NCBI GenBank assembly: GCA_905221605.1
Contig: CAJNDS010002464.1
Span: forward strand, 345,358 to 409,357
Length of the DNA stretch: 64,000 bases
Reading direction: 5' to 3'
DNA from: Symbiodinium natans
Taxonomy: Eukaryota; Sar; Dinophyceae; Suessiales; Symbiodiniaceae
The notes beneath the pieces were generated by a model that saw only the letters and a program-made list of their open reading frames with translations, had not been told where the DNA came from and made no database searches. Both the position numbers and the translations under genes were made by a program. This document shows positions 28,270 to 40,400 of this stretch, one piece after another. Position 1 is the first letter of the stretch, and every line of letters starts with the position of its first letter.

Positions 28270-28500
28270 AGAGGGTCCAGGGCTCAAGAATTTTAGGGTT
28301 TAGGGTTTAGGGTTTAGGGCTAGGGTTTAGGGCTTAGGGCTTAGGGCTTGGGGCTGATAGGGCTTATCGGGTTTTGGTGGCATTTAGGGTTTAGGGGTCT
28401 TAGGGTCTGAGGGCTTACAGGGTTTTTTGGGCTTATGCAGGGGTCATAGGTCTTCAGGTTTAGGGCTGAGGGTGGAACAGGCAGAGCGCTTTGGTTTCAG

Positions 28501-28605
28501 AAGGGAGGCGTTTGTGGTGGAGAGGGGGTGCAGCTCGAGTCTGCAATTAGCACGGCATTGACAGTGCCTCTCCGACACCCCCCTGGCGGCAGAAAAGCGC
28601 TTGCG
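28501..28605 (+). CDS. Gene D exon
   Basis: After TTGGTTTCAG; 35 codons in phase 0: KGGVCGGEGVQLESAISTAL and then TVPLRHPPGGRKALA; donor GTTTAG. Confidence 0.45.
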
Positions 28606-31365
28606 GTTTAGGGTTTGGCGTTTGGGGTTTAGCGTTTAGGGTTTTGGGTTTTTGCTGTAATATGGCGCAGATGCTGTGAGCAGGTCTGGCCGGATATTGG
28701 AGGGCCATCTAACACCTTGATTCCCACCCCGCGCCGTCCAAGGCGGCAAGCCACCCTAACCTATTCCCTACCTTTTCGGGTTTAGGCCTAAACTCAGGTC
28801 AATTGCCTGCTTCCAAAAAAGCCTGATGGTAAGTCCAAATCGTTTGCAGGGCCCCTCTCAGCAAACAAACACGGTCGGGGGTTTCAGAGGCCATAAGCTC
28901 CAAGGGAAGTTACAAGGATATGGTCCCTTACCTTCTTTACAGGGTTCTGCAGTATGGGCCCTTGGGTTTTGTGGGGAATGTATAGGGGTTCCCCGATTGA
29001 GGCCCTATATGAAGGGACCATTTAACTACCCTCAACCCCAAACCCTAAAGCCTAAGCCCTAAACCCCAAGATAAGGTGTCAGGGCTTAAGGTTAAGATAG
29101 ACCCTAAAACCTGCACGCCTTGAAATCACCCTCAGCCCTGAACCCTAAAACCTGGTCGCTGAATGATGACGAGGGCTTAGAGTTTAGGGCCGTCTTTGGG
29201 GTGCCCTAAGCCCAAAGCCCTAAAAAGCCCTAAACCCAGAAGCCTCAGTAACCCTGAACCCTGAACCCTGAACCCTGAACCCTGAACCCTAAACCCTAAA
29301 CCCTAGACCCTAAACCCGAAACCCGAAATCCGAAACCCGAAGCCCTAGCTCCTCAACCCGGGTTTCGTGCGACTGGGCTCAAGACAACGCCCAGCGCGGA
29401 AGCTGCTGTGGCCGTGCCGAACCACCGGCGAGGCCCAAGTGGGAAGCCCGAAGCTCCACAAGAACCTTCGGGGGAGCCTGGGAGGTAGGGTTTAGGGTTT
29501 AGGGTTTGGGGTTTGGGGTTTGGGGTTTAGGGTTTAGGGTTTAGGGTTTGGGGTTTGGGGTTTGGGGTTTGGGGTTTGGGGTTTGGGGTTTGGGGTGTTT
29601 AGGGTAGCCAACCTGGCAAGTCAGAACCCTACTGAACCCTCAGGGCCCTCCTCTCCGTTTCGGATCCGAATGCAAACACGTGCCAAGGGCAGCTGAGCGT
29701 ATTCAGATCAAGGAAGACTGCGAACTCGGTGAGAGAACCCCGTCTCAAGGGCTGCCGCTACGGCCCCCTGTCGTACACCATTCTCCCCTTGATGTTGAGG
29801 CAGGGGGTCTCGTATTAACCCCGCAGTGGGCAAGCCCTCAATCCTCACAGTACCGAAGCGCGCAGATCTGAAACAGCCATGTTCAACGGGTTTTCCTGCA
29901 CCCTGCGCGCCCTCACGCCTTAGTCGCTGGATCGTTCTGCTTCTACAGGTACAGGGCTACTGCAGAGAAATTTCAGTCTCAAGCCCAAACCCTGAAAGCT
30001 AAAGAGGTCTCCCTTTGGGAAGCGGCCAGCAGGCGGAGGTATGGCAGCAGAGGCCGAGGGTTTGCGCCAGTGACTTGTGAGCTTAGGGGCTTGGGGTTTC
30101 GGGTTTTGGGGTTTTAACGTTTAAAAGGTCTTCGCTGCGGGGATGGTTTAGGGTTTACGGGATTTAGTGTTTGGGGTTTAGGGCTGTTTAGGGTTTAAAG
30201 TTTCAGGCAAAAATGCTAAGCAAGCACGCGCTATGAATCAAGACTCAAAAGCCCTGTGCCTTCGACACAGACTTGTCCTAAAAGAAGCTGGCTTGGACCA
30301 AAACCTGGACCTTAGACCTTAGACTCTGAGCCCGAGGTTTGGGGCGCCCTCTTAGAATCGAAGACCCGAATTAGGATTTGGATGACTTGCCACATGTCTG
30401 CCAATATCTGACGATACTTCCCCCCGATGCCCTAGACCCTAAACCCTAAACCCTAAACCCTAAACCCTAAACCCTAAACCCTAAACCCTAAACCCTAAAC
30501 CCTAAACCCTAAACCCTAAACCCTAAACCCTAAACCCTAAACCCTAAACCCTAAACCCTAAACCCTAAACCCTAAACCCTAAACCCTAAACCCTAAACCC
30601 TAAACCCTAAACCCTAAACCCTAAACCCTAAACCCAAGCCCTGCAGGGTTCCCGAAGCCCTAAGCCCCAACGTTTGTTGTGGGAGGCCGCAATGGATCAG
30701 CAGCCAGAAGAGCAAACGATGCAGCTCAAGGTCCCGAACATCAGAGAGGGGCTTAGGGGGTTTAGGGGGTTCAGGGTTTAGGGTTTAGGGTTTAGGGCTT
30801 AGGGTTTAGGGTTTAGGGTTTAGGGTGAAACTAGGGGGACCCCTAAAATCAACCCCAAATAGTAGGAGTCCCTTGTAATAAGGACTCCAATAGGGCCCCC
30901 AAATTTCTGGAAGCCACCATGTGGGGCTGAGGGTTCAGGGCTTCAGGACATCTAAGACGTGTAGTTAGCACACAATGCCTTCATACCGGGCCCCAAACAT
31001 TGGAATTCCGAAGCCCTGAGTTGTGAGATTTCGCCTTGAGGGGCAGGGATTCAGAATCCTAATCTTTATGTGGGCTTTCTGTGGGGTTCTGGGGTTTACC
31101 CAAACCCCAAAGCAAACAAAATCACCTAAAGCAAGTCGAACTGGGAGGGCAGAAGTTGAAGTCCGGATTGAAAAAGCGAAGTCCTAGTGCGGTAGCCCCC
31201 ACCTGTCCAAGATTGGGGCCAGGATCAGGATCTCGGCACCCAGACCAAAGCCGCCCCAGCTGCAGAAGCCAAGACCCAGCAATGCCCGCGGCCATGCGCC
31301 GTCTGCCACCAGACGGCCTATCTCCGAATTTCTGCTGTCTCAACCGGACTGGTTTAGGGTTTAGG
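28501..31365 (+). CDS. Unidentified gene D, phase-compatible exon series
   Basis: Proposed exons: 28501-28605, 29384-29484, 29949-30038, 30686-30730 and 31223 to about 31351 (or a TAG at 31363-31365). Phases are 0, 2, 2, 2 and fit at each junction with GT donors. The product would be a basic, Pro/Ser/Arg-rich, largely disordered protein with one helical charged segment (KFQSQAQTLKAKEVSLWEAA). No family recognised. The first three exons are the best supported; the last two depend on phase alone. The 5' end was not found. C-rich and G-rich arrays separate the exons as in the neighbouring genes. Confidence 0.45.
28917..29028 (+). mobile_element. Dispersed element, family 5
   Basis: GATATGGTCCCTTACCTTCT, TTACAGGGTTCTG, ATGAAGGGACCATTTAACTA. 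Parallels 26321-26432. Confidence 0.55.
29384..29484 (+). CDS. Gene D exon
   Basis: After GGGCTCAAG; reads TTPSAEAAVAVPNHRRGPSG and then KPEAPQEPSGEPG; donor GTAGGGTTTAGGG. Disordered composition. Confidence 0.45.
29485..29600 (+). repeat. TTTAGGG / TTTGGGG array
   Basis: G-rich array in which about 11 units carry TTTGGGG. Confidence 0.95.
29949..30038 (+). CDS. Gene D exon
   Basis: After GCTTCTACAG; reads YRATAEKFQSQAQTLKAKEV and then SLWEAASRR, donor GTATGG. The most protein-like island of this gene. Confidence 0.55.
30430..30640 (-). repeat. CCCTAAA telomere-like array
   Basis: About 30 nearly perfect C-rich units. Confidence 0.97.
30686..30730 (+). CDS. Gene D candidate exon
   Basis: In the incoming phase it reads PQWISSQKSKRCSS. 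Another frame gives AAMDQQPEEQTMQLK and contains an ATG at 30692 that could instead start a gene. Donor GTCCCG. Confidence 0.3.
30755..30830 (+). repeat. TTTAGGG telomere-like array
   Basis: About nine G-rich units. Confidence 0.9.
30829..30922 (-). mobile_element. Short element, family 3
   Basis: CCCCAAATAGTAGGAGTCCC, TTGTAATAAGGACTCCAATA, GGGCCCCCAAATTTCTGGAA. Confidence 0.5.
31223..31351 (+). CDS. Gene D candidate exon
   Basis: After GGGGCCAG; in the incoming phase reads IRISAPRPKPPQLQKPRPSN and then ARGHAPSATRRPISEFLLSQ. A second frame (QDQDLGTQTKAAPAAEAKTQ) is also open. Confidence 0.35.
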
Positions 31366-31439
31366 GTTTAGGGTTTGGGGTTTGGGGTTTGGGGTTGAGG
31401 GTATAGGGTTTAGGGGTGTCTTGGTGACCAACAGCAGCC

Positions 31440-31490
31440 ATGCCCAACCTGACGGACCGCATCAGGGCAGAGCTGCAGGTGACTAACCAG
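31440..31490 (+). CDS. RIB43A: RIB43A exon 1 (start)
   Basis: ATG within CAGCAGCCATG; reads MPNLTDRIRAELQVTNQ before GTGAGC, or ends at 31478 before GTGACT. Both end in phase 0. Assignment to this gene rests on phase and position only; the N-terminus of the family is variable. Confidence 0.5.
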
Positions 31491-34400
31491 GTGAGCACGA
31501 TGAACAAGGTGCCCAAAAAACCCTGAAGGCCCAAACACCCTAGAAACCCTAAAGCCCAAAACCCTAGAGCCCTAGGTTCTTGCTCCTAGGCACCCTAAAC
31601 CCTGCCCCCAAACCCTAAAAACCGAAACCCCTAAAGCCCTAAAGCCCTAAACCCCAACACCCTGAAACCTTAAACCTTAAAGCCCTGAACCCGAAAACCC
31701 TATACAACCCCCGCCCAAAAAACCCAAGAATAGAACGAACGACAACAACAAATTTGCTGCCCTAAACCCTAAACCCTCAACCCTAAACCCCTGCAGATTT
31801 TAGGGTTCTTGCTTTTCGCTGGTGCGGTTCTGAGGTGCACGGGGGTGGCGGCCACGCGCTCGGTGTCAGGTGGTCAATAGGTTCCTCTCAGTTGGGTTTA
31901 GGTTTTAGGGTTTGAGGTTTAGGGTTTAGGGTTTGGGATTTAGGGTGAGAGTTTTTGGGTTTAGGGGAGATGGTTTAGGGTTCATGAAAGGGTTTGGGGT
32001 TACAAGGTTTGGGGTTTAGGTCTTAGGGGCCTAGCAGGGCTTGGGGAGAGGGGGGGGGGGGGAAGGCGTTACTGGCTTGGGGGATTTGCTTGAGGAGCCC
32101 GGGTGCAATAACAAGTCATCTTTGAAAGAGTGCTAGGGTTCCTTCAGCATATCCTAGAGCAGGGTCTTGGGTCTAGATTTGTTGGGGTGTGAAAAGCATG
32201 GAGCAGCTTTTTTTGGGGTGGCTATGGTAGACAAGAATGTATCCACGGAGTTGCAAGTAAACCCTAAACCGTAAACCCCTAACCCCTCACCTCTGAACCG
32301 TAAAACCAAGACCCTAAACCCGAAACCCTAGACCCCACTCTACGAACCTAAAAACCGCTGTTGGGGGGATGCTGGGTTCACGGGAGTCCCTCTTTAACTC
32401 CGAGAACCCCAACACCGTTGTTTTGGGTTTAGGCTTTAGGGTCTAGGGCCTAGGGTCTAGGGTTTAGGGTCTAGGGTAACTTGGTAGCCCACAGGTACCC
32501 TTTGCCGGTTTTTGGCTTGTGGGGTAGCCAACCCAAAAAGGGGCCCCCTTATCACAATATGATTACTGGGCTACGAAGGAGGTCACCTGCACGCCCTCCT
32601 TTTGGAGTTTTGGTTGTGGAATCGCTTCTTGGGCAATACGATCAGCAAATATCACCCCTTGCTAACTGAGTCGTCGACTATGTAGCATGTCTGCCTTTTG
32701 GGCAGCGAACGTCCTAGATCCCAAAAACATCCCAAGCTTCCCTTGCATACGCTCTCTACTGGGTAGCAGGCAGACCTCCCCCAGTAAGCCCCGAAACCCC
32801 CTAGCCCCTAAGCCCGAAACCCCCATGCCCTAAGCCACAAATTAAACTCTCCTTTACCTCAATACCCCGAAAGCCCCAAACCCCTAAGCCGACTAAATAC
32901 CTGCTATTTGCTTACGAACCCTCCCCCCAAGAAGAGAATAACAAATAGAGAACAGAACATTAACAAATTCTTGCTTATCAGAGCAGTATAGGGATGTGTG
33001 TGGGGGGGGGGGGGGTGTCTTAAGCAACTATAAGGATAGTATAGGGATTTGTATCTCTATTTTTTGCGGGGTTTCTTAAGCAAACAGTACAACTCTGAGG
33101 TTTGACGATGGCCATGGTCGCCGGTTCGACAAATGTCCCGGATGACTTGGAACACTTGGATGGCGGGAGCCCCAAGGGGCGACAGGGTTTAGGGTTTAGG
33201 GTTTAGGCGCCCTAAGCCCCAAGCTTTAAAACCATTTACCCCCCCCCCCCCCCCCCCAAGTGGTACCCTGATTCTGTTTGGGCTAAGACAACGAAGACCG
33301 GGTGCCCTGCCTGTTTCTTGCTTGCAGGTGAACCTAGAGCCTGTTTAAACCCCGAACGCCCGTTTGATTCAGCGTGCAGTCTAGTGTTATAATAAAGGGT
33401 TTAGGGTCTTTGGTCCTAGGGTCTGGGAGTAGTCGAGGATGGAAAAGTACTGCCGAAAAGGTAAACACGGGAAAAGGGTGAGTCCTTCATTCCGTTTTTT
33501 AGGCTCCATTAAATGGCGAAACACCTATAACTAGGCAGGAGTCGGTTTACAGTCCTGCGGTCGCTGTAGGGTTCTTGGCTTAGAACTCTCTTCGCCGGCA
33601 TGTTTTTGTTTTGTTTCTATTTTCTTTGGTTCTTGTTTATGCTAGAGCTCGCTTGCTCTATCTTCGTCTTTACTTGAAAGTAGAGTCATCATTAAGATCA
33701 TGGTTGGGAAGCATTATGATGATTATTCGCTGAGCAATTTGGACTCAGTCCCTAGAGCTTACGGTTGAGGGTTTAGGGTTTAGGGTTTAGGGTTTAGGGT
33801 TTAGGGTAGTGTTCTGTCGAGGTCTCGACACTCACGTGCTCGACGGCACCGTGCGTGCCCGCCTGTCGCCAGAGGAGCTGAGAATTGTTAAGATTTTCCC
33901 CTAAACCCTAAACCCTAAACCCTGTTCTTTGTGCATTCCGGGCGCCTTGCCTTCTGCAAGTCCATACGAAATGGTTGTTTTGCATGTAATTTGCACTTTT
34001 CATATCACGAGTTTCTGTAGGGTGTGAGAGAATGAACTGTATGCTCGAAACCAAGAACAAGCCACCTACGAAAGTTCCTTTACGGAAGTCGGATGAGAAC
34101 GTCAAAAGTGAACAACAGGAATGTCGTAGGTACATGCGGACAGGACCCCTTCCTTTGGGTAGTTTTTGCAAGCCCTAAGCCCCAAGCCCTGAGCCCTAAG
34201 CCCTGGGGCCTAGAACAGAAACTGAGTGACAACGTAAACCCCACATCCTAGATCCTAAACCCTAAGGTCTAACATCTTAGCCCTTTTCAGCCCCGAAAAC
34301 CTTGCTTCAGTGGCAGGAGCGCCTGGCCCGAGAAGTGGCACGGCGGCGACAGGCTCCCCGCATTGTGTTTTTGAGGGTGAAGGGTCTGGGGTTTAGGGAT

Positions 34401-37400
34401 TTTGGGTTTCGGGTTTAGGGTTTGCAGGGTGTTTCGCGTTTTTTGGCTGAAGGCATGGAGCACCTCGTTTTTTGCACATGCGCCTAAACCCTTGGCAAGC
34501 CCGAGCCTTAATCCAACTGTGGAGCCTCCGGCCATGCGGGATTTAGGTGCCTTGTCGAATCTCTTAATTAAGCGGCTTAGGGTTAGGGTTTACGGTTTAA
34601 TTAGGGTTTGAGGTTTAGGGGGATTATATGGCACTGTTTCCCACATTCCCTACTAAGAAACACTACACTGCGAACCGCCCCCTCCCCCCCCCCCCCAACT
34701 CTGTAGCCTGCAATATCACCTTGCCTAGGCCCTTAACCCTATAATCCCTCTAAGCCTTTTGAACCATCCAAACCCATAATCCCCCATGCGCGCCTCAATC
34801 CCTGAACCATCTATTGGGGTTTCCGAAAATGGTGGCCTAGAATAAGGATTACAGCATGTTTGGGGTATGTAACAGGGTCCCCTATTTTGGGGCACACCGT
34901 AAACCCCTGAACCTCTAAAACCTTTACGTCCCAAACCCGAAACCCTCAACCCTCGACCCCAAACCCTCTAACCCTAAACCATCTTCTCTAAACCCTAGGA
35001 CTGCTAACCCAATAGCCCTAAACCCAATAGCCCTAAACCCTAAACCCTAAACCCTAAACCCTAAACCCTAAACCCTAAACCCTAAACCCTAAACCCCTCA
35101 CCCAGCAGCCCTCCATAGCCGGACAGTTGGAGCTCGAGCGGCGGCAGCGGATCTTCGATTCCAAGCGCCGTCTCATAGGAATCGACAAGCAGGCGCATGG
35201 GGGATTAGGGTTTAGGGTTTAGGGTTTAGGGTTTAGGGTTTAGGGTTTAGGGTTTAGGGTTTAGGGTTTAGGGTTTAGGGTTTAGGGTTTAGGGTGATTT
35301 TGGGAATACCGGGGTCAGGTTCCTGTATTGTTAAGGGGCACATCCCTCAACCGATTCGCCAAAAGCACCCAAGAGTATCAGACCTTGGGCTAGAAAGCTC
35401 ATAGTGCAGGGTTTAGGATGAGGCTTTACCTACTTGTTCCTTGTAGGGAAGGAAGGAGTCAGGTTCCCCAAGAAGGTTACGTATAGGGGAAACCCCAAAC
35501 CCCAAACCCTATTCCCTAAACCCTAAACCCTAAACCCTAAACCCTAAACCCTAAACCCTAAACCCTAAACCCTAAACCCTAAACCCTAAACCTCAGCCCT
35601 TCACCAGACGCTGGATGCCCAAGTGGCCGAGCACCAGCAGATGAAGGAGGAGCAGAAGCAGCGGGAGCCTCCCCGGCTCGTTGGATGCCTTAGGGTTTAG
35701 GGTTTAGGGTTTAGGGTTTAGGGTTTAGGGTTTAGGGTTTAGGGTTTAGGGTTTAGGGTTTAGGGTTTAGGGTTTAGGGTTTAGGGTTTAGGGTTTAGGG
35801 TTTAGGGCCTTAGGTTCTGGACTTTCTTTCATTTTTTGTTTAGGGGGGGGGGGGGATGTAAGCGTTTAGGGTGCTACTTCTTCTGTTTAGGATTTCGGGT
35901 TTGGGGTGCTGTTGTTTTTTTCTCGATTTAGCGTTTAGGGTGCTGTTTTTTTCAGTAGGGTTTAGGGTTTGGATACCCAGCAGGGTGGCCAATGAGTGCA
36001 AGGTCTGTTTTAAGGTCGGCGCACCCCAACGAAGTCCATGAGACCGTAGGAGGTCCGACCCAACCTTAGGGCTCCAAATAGCCCAAAGTAGGTACGATTT
36101 GCAGACTTTGAGACCCCAATGTAGGTATCATTTGTATACCTGGAACACTAGGGTATACCCTACGGCACCTGGTTACTGCTCTTTAGAGATCCCACCCCAG
36201 AACCCTAAACCGCCTATGGCTGGAATGGGGGCAGGCCCTGAGTCTGCAAACCGGTGCAGCATGCTTCGTATGCCCATGAAGGAAACTGTACAAACCCTAT
36301 AGACCTCCGCAACCTAAAACCCGCCCAAGCCCCTAAGCCCTCTTGGCCGGCCAGGTCGAAACCCTACAACCCAAAAACCCAAAACCTTAACAAACGAAAC
36401 CAAGCCAAACATACAAACAAGAACACTCAAACCCCGAGCACTCAGCCTTCAGCCCTCAGCCTTCAGCCACTCGACCGACCCGTGCATTTGGCTCAGAAGC
36501 GGGAATCACGCCGTGGATGATGGCTTGGCAGTATCGCGCTGGCTGGCCAGCTTGGCACTATCCCGTTGCTGGCTGGCTAAAACCCTATACCCTAAGCCCT
36601 AAACTAAACCCTAAGCCCTAAACCCTAAACCCTAAACACTTGAGGGCTCGTCGCAGTCGGTTCATATTCTGCTGGCTTCAGGGCTTGAGTCATCTTGGGG
36701 GGTTTAGGGTTTAGGGTCACTTTCGGGGTTTGGGGCTTGGGGGGCTTTGCGGGTTTCAGCCTACAGTACGGTATGTATGTCGCAGGTGAGAGGATACCTA
36801 GAAACCTTACTGCAAAGCTCTCTGTGTCCGTGTGGGGTGCAAGCTCCAGGCCCTAAACCCTGAACCCTGAACCCTATCCCGGGTTTGAGATTCACCTGGA
36901 CTCTAACCCAGGGTTTAGGGTTTTGGGGTTTCGGGGTACAACAGCTGCAGGCTTCTAGCCCTCCCGCTCATGGGGAGGTTGATTGGGCGGTAAGCCTGGG
37001 TCTTAAGGTAAGCCAGAAGCCCTCAGCCATCAGAATCCCAATCTTAATTCATGGCAGTCTGGAAGAAGATCGTGAGATGCTCGCCTTGGACAAGCAGCTA
37101 AAGCTTCACGAGGCAGGGAATTTTAACATGCCTCCAGTGCTTTTGGCCGATGTGACTAACGTCATGCTCGGATCGTGTTTCGTAATCAGGGAAGAGGCTG
37201 CAATTGCAATGGGGTATAGTGATAGTATAGTGACAAATCACACAGCACTACTTGGTCCTCTTCAAGATAGAACCCTAAACCCGAAACCCTGAACCGTCAC
37301 ATTCCACGCATCAAGGAAGGAGTTGGTTGTACTGGACGGAGGGAGGAGGTTGAGGTCCCGACGCCACTGAACCTCGAAGACCGAAAAGAAAAGAGGTTCG

Positions 37401-40400
37401 CACACTTTGCCCCCCCTCTTTTCCCTTTTTTTCAAAGGGGGTTGCGTCCTAGACCCTTCAGCAAGTTAACATATTCTATGGGGGTTTCCGAAATTAGTGG
37501 TACCTTATTGGGTCCATATTATAAGGGAAGCCTGCTATTGGAGGGTCTATTGGGGGTCCCCTATTTTCGTACACCCCCAAAGGACAAACCCAGACCTTGG
37601 TGAGAAGAGGGCCTTTGCAAAGTACCCCCACCTGTCATGCGAAACCCTAAACCCTAAACCCTAAACCCTAAACCCTAAACCCTAAACCCTAAACCCTAAA
37701 CCCTAAACCCTAAACCCTAAACCCTAAACCCTAAACACTAAACCATAAACCCTAAACCCTAAACCCTAAACCCTAAACCCTAAACCCTAAACCCTAAACC
37801 CTAAACCCTAGACCCTAGACCCTAAACCCTAAACCCTAAACCCGAAGATGGGAGCAAGGGTCCCTGCAATATGTTAAAGGGCGATCTGGGGGAATATTAC
37901 AGTACATACTTGTTTTCCCGAAATTCCAGATTGCGAGATAGAGCCCTGACCCGTGAAACCCCAAACCCGTCAACCTCAAACTCCCCAAACCCCAAAATTT
38001 CTGAAATCCTAAGTCTAAACAGCAAAATGCCTGAACCCCAAGCCAAGAGCACAACAATCCCTAAACCCTTTGATTCCTAGGCGGCCAAGAAACAGATGCT
38101 CCACGAGCTTGAGAAGGAGTGTAGAGAGCCAACCGCTCAGCTAGGGATTCATGAAAGGTTTAGACGTTTAGAGGTTTTGGGATTTGGGGTTTAGGGCGTG
38201 GGCTAAACCCCAAACCCCAAACCCTAAGCCCTAAGCCCTAAGCCCTAAGCCCTAAGCCCTAAAGCCCTAAACCCTAAACCCTAAACCCTAAACCCTACTC
38301 AACGCCCATGACTTTTGCGGCTTTGGGATCTTGGGCTTTGTTGGGGTTTATGGATTTTGGAGCTTGCGGCTCTCGGATTTGGGGATTTTGGGGATTTTGG
38401 GGTCCTGGGTTTCGGGTTTTGGGTGCTGGGGGCCTAGAGCCTTGAGGTCTTCGGGGAGAGGGTGTTGTGGGATGTCAAGGGTTTAGGGATTTAGGATCCT
38501 GGGCTGTAGGGATCCTGGGGTTTCGGGGTTTGGGGGTTCAGGCTCTTGGGATCCTGGGGGTTTAGGGGTTCGGGGTGGGTTGGATCCCAAAAGAAGAGCA
38601 CGGAATCTTCCCAGTATGTTTCTAAGAGAGAATAAGGAAATGTCGGGTTCAGTGGCCAGAAGATTCTCTCCCGTAAGCCCTAAACCCTAAACCCTAAGAC
38701 CTCAACCCTAAACCCTAAACGCTGCAGCTGCAATGTCAGGTTCAGTGGCCAGAACCTGAGCAAGGAGAAGAGCGACACCTTCGATCTGAACGACCCCCTG
38801 AGGATCCGAAAGGTGGCGCGATCCGAAGTCTGCCACCTCTCGTGGTTTAGGGTTTAGGGTTTGGGGCTTGGGGCTTGGGGCTTAGGGTTTAGGGTTTAGG
38901 GTTTAGGGTTTAGGGTTTAGAGCTTAAGGCTTAAGGTTTACGGCTTAGGGCTTAGGGTTTAGGGCTTTGGGTCTAGGGTTTAGGAACCCCAAACCGCAAC
39001 TGCGTTGACCTTCCACAGGCCCCCAGAAATGGAGGATGCGCTCGCAGCCTTTACCAATAAAATGGCATGATCATAAGACTAATAATACTGATATATATAT
39101 ATATATGAATGATCATGAGGAGAATGATACTGATATTGAGTAGAATACTGATAGTAACCAATCATGCTAATGAGAATGACAATTCTAAGGACATCGAGAA
39201 ACCCTAAACCCTAAACCCTAAACCCTAAACCCTAAACCCTAAACCCTAAACCCTAAACCCTAAACCCTAAACCCTAAACCCTAAACCCTAAACCCTAAAC
39301 CCTAAACCCTAAACCCTAAACCCTAAACCCTAAACCCTAAACCCTAAACCCTAACCGCAGTGCTAGTGATACTAGCACCGCAAAGCTGGCTTGAAGCCCT
39401 GCTATTCTTGGCTCTGGCCCTGTGGCCTGCTAAGAGCTTTCTCCCTTTAGGGTTTAGGGTTTAGGGTTTAGGGTTTCGGGTTTAGGGTTTAGGGTTTAGG
39501 CCTTGCAAACACTAGGGTTGGCTTGCCCAAAGGCTCCTATGTAGTACCTTTTCGGGGGCATACGAAAACCTCTATAACTAGCCCAAAAAGGAACTACATT
39601 GGAGCCTTTGGGTAAGGAAGGGTAAAAACACAAAACAATCGTTACGTTTTGGCAGAACACGTGTTTTAATGGCAATTAGCTTGACCAATTTAGGGACGAT
39701 CTGGGCATTATCTGTTTTTTGGTGCGCCAATTTCTGCTTGTAGCTGCTTGGTGGTGTTACTGACGACTATAACCCTAAACCCTAAACCCCCAAACCCTAA
39801 ATCCTAAACCCCAGGGTTTAGGGTTGGCATGCATCCGTGCACTGGGCAGGCCGATCCCATCCGACTCGGCGACGACGACAAGCGCTGTGGCGCCTTGGTG
39901 AGTTGATGGGGGTTTAGGGTTTAGGGTTTAGGGTTTAGGGTTTAGTGTGTATGTGGGGTTTAGGGTTTGGGGTTGAGAACGCACGACCTTGATGATTGTG
40001 TTTGGAGGGTACCAAAGGATCTCAACAGGGGTGTGTTGGGGCTCTTCACGCGGGAAGCTACCCGCCTGAAACGATGTGAGGTGCAGGAGTTGGCCCAAAT
40101 CATGAGGTCCGGTGGAGCCTTTATTGTCGCAGTATATGCCTTGCAGTGTATTTCTTGCAGTTTAGGGTCTGGAGTTTGAGGTTTGGGGTTTAGGGTTTAG
40201 GGCACCAATAAGGGCGCAACATGAAAATCAGGCCCCCCCCCAAAGCCCACGAAAAGAAAGCCTCAGACCCCTACCCTCACCCAATCCCCTCACTCCATTA
40301 AGGAACTCCACCCCCCCAAAGAAAAACAAGCAACATAAACATGAAATCAAGCGAACCTCCTCAACATGTAAATTGCGGTGATGATGATGATCTGTGTTGT

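Noticed and set aside
29366-29383. GCTCAAG words as spliced-leader relics (also 58641)
   Set aside because: Only seven or eight bases match the leader end, expected by chance; the copia LTR match is 12 bases and occurs in both LTRs.
33119-33190. Island MAMVAGSTNVPDDLEHLDGG as a RIB43A exon
   Set aside because: No AG acceptor in the right phase and no resemblance to the family N-terminus.
37016-37292. Long ORF running through RIB43A exon 5
   Set aside because: Only 37058-37112 shows family continuity and correct phase; the remainder is read-through into intron.
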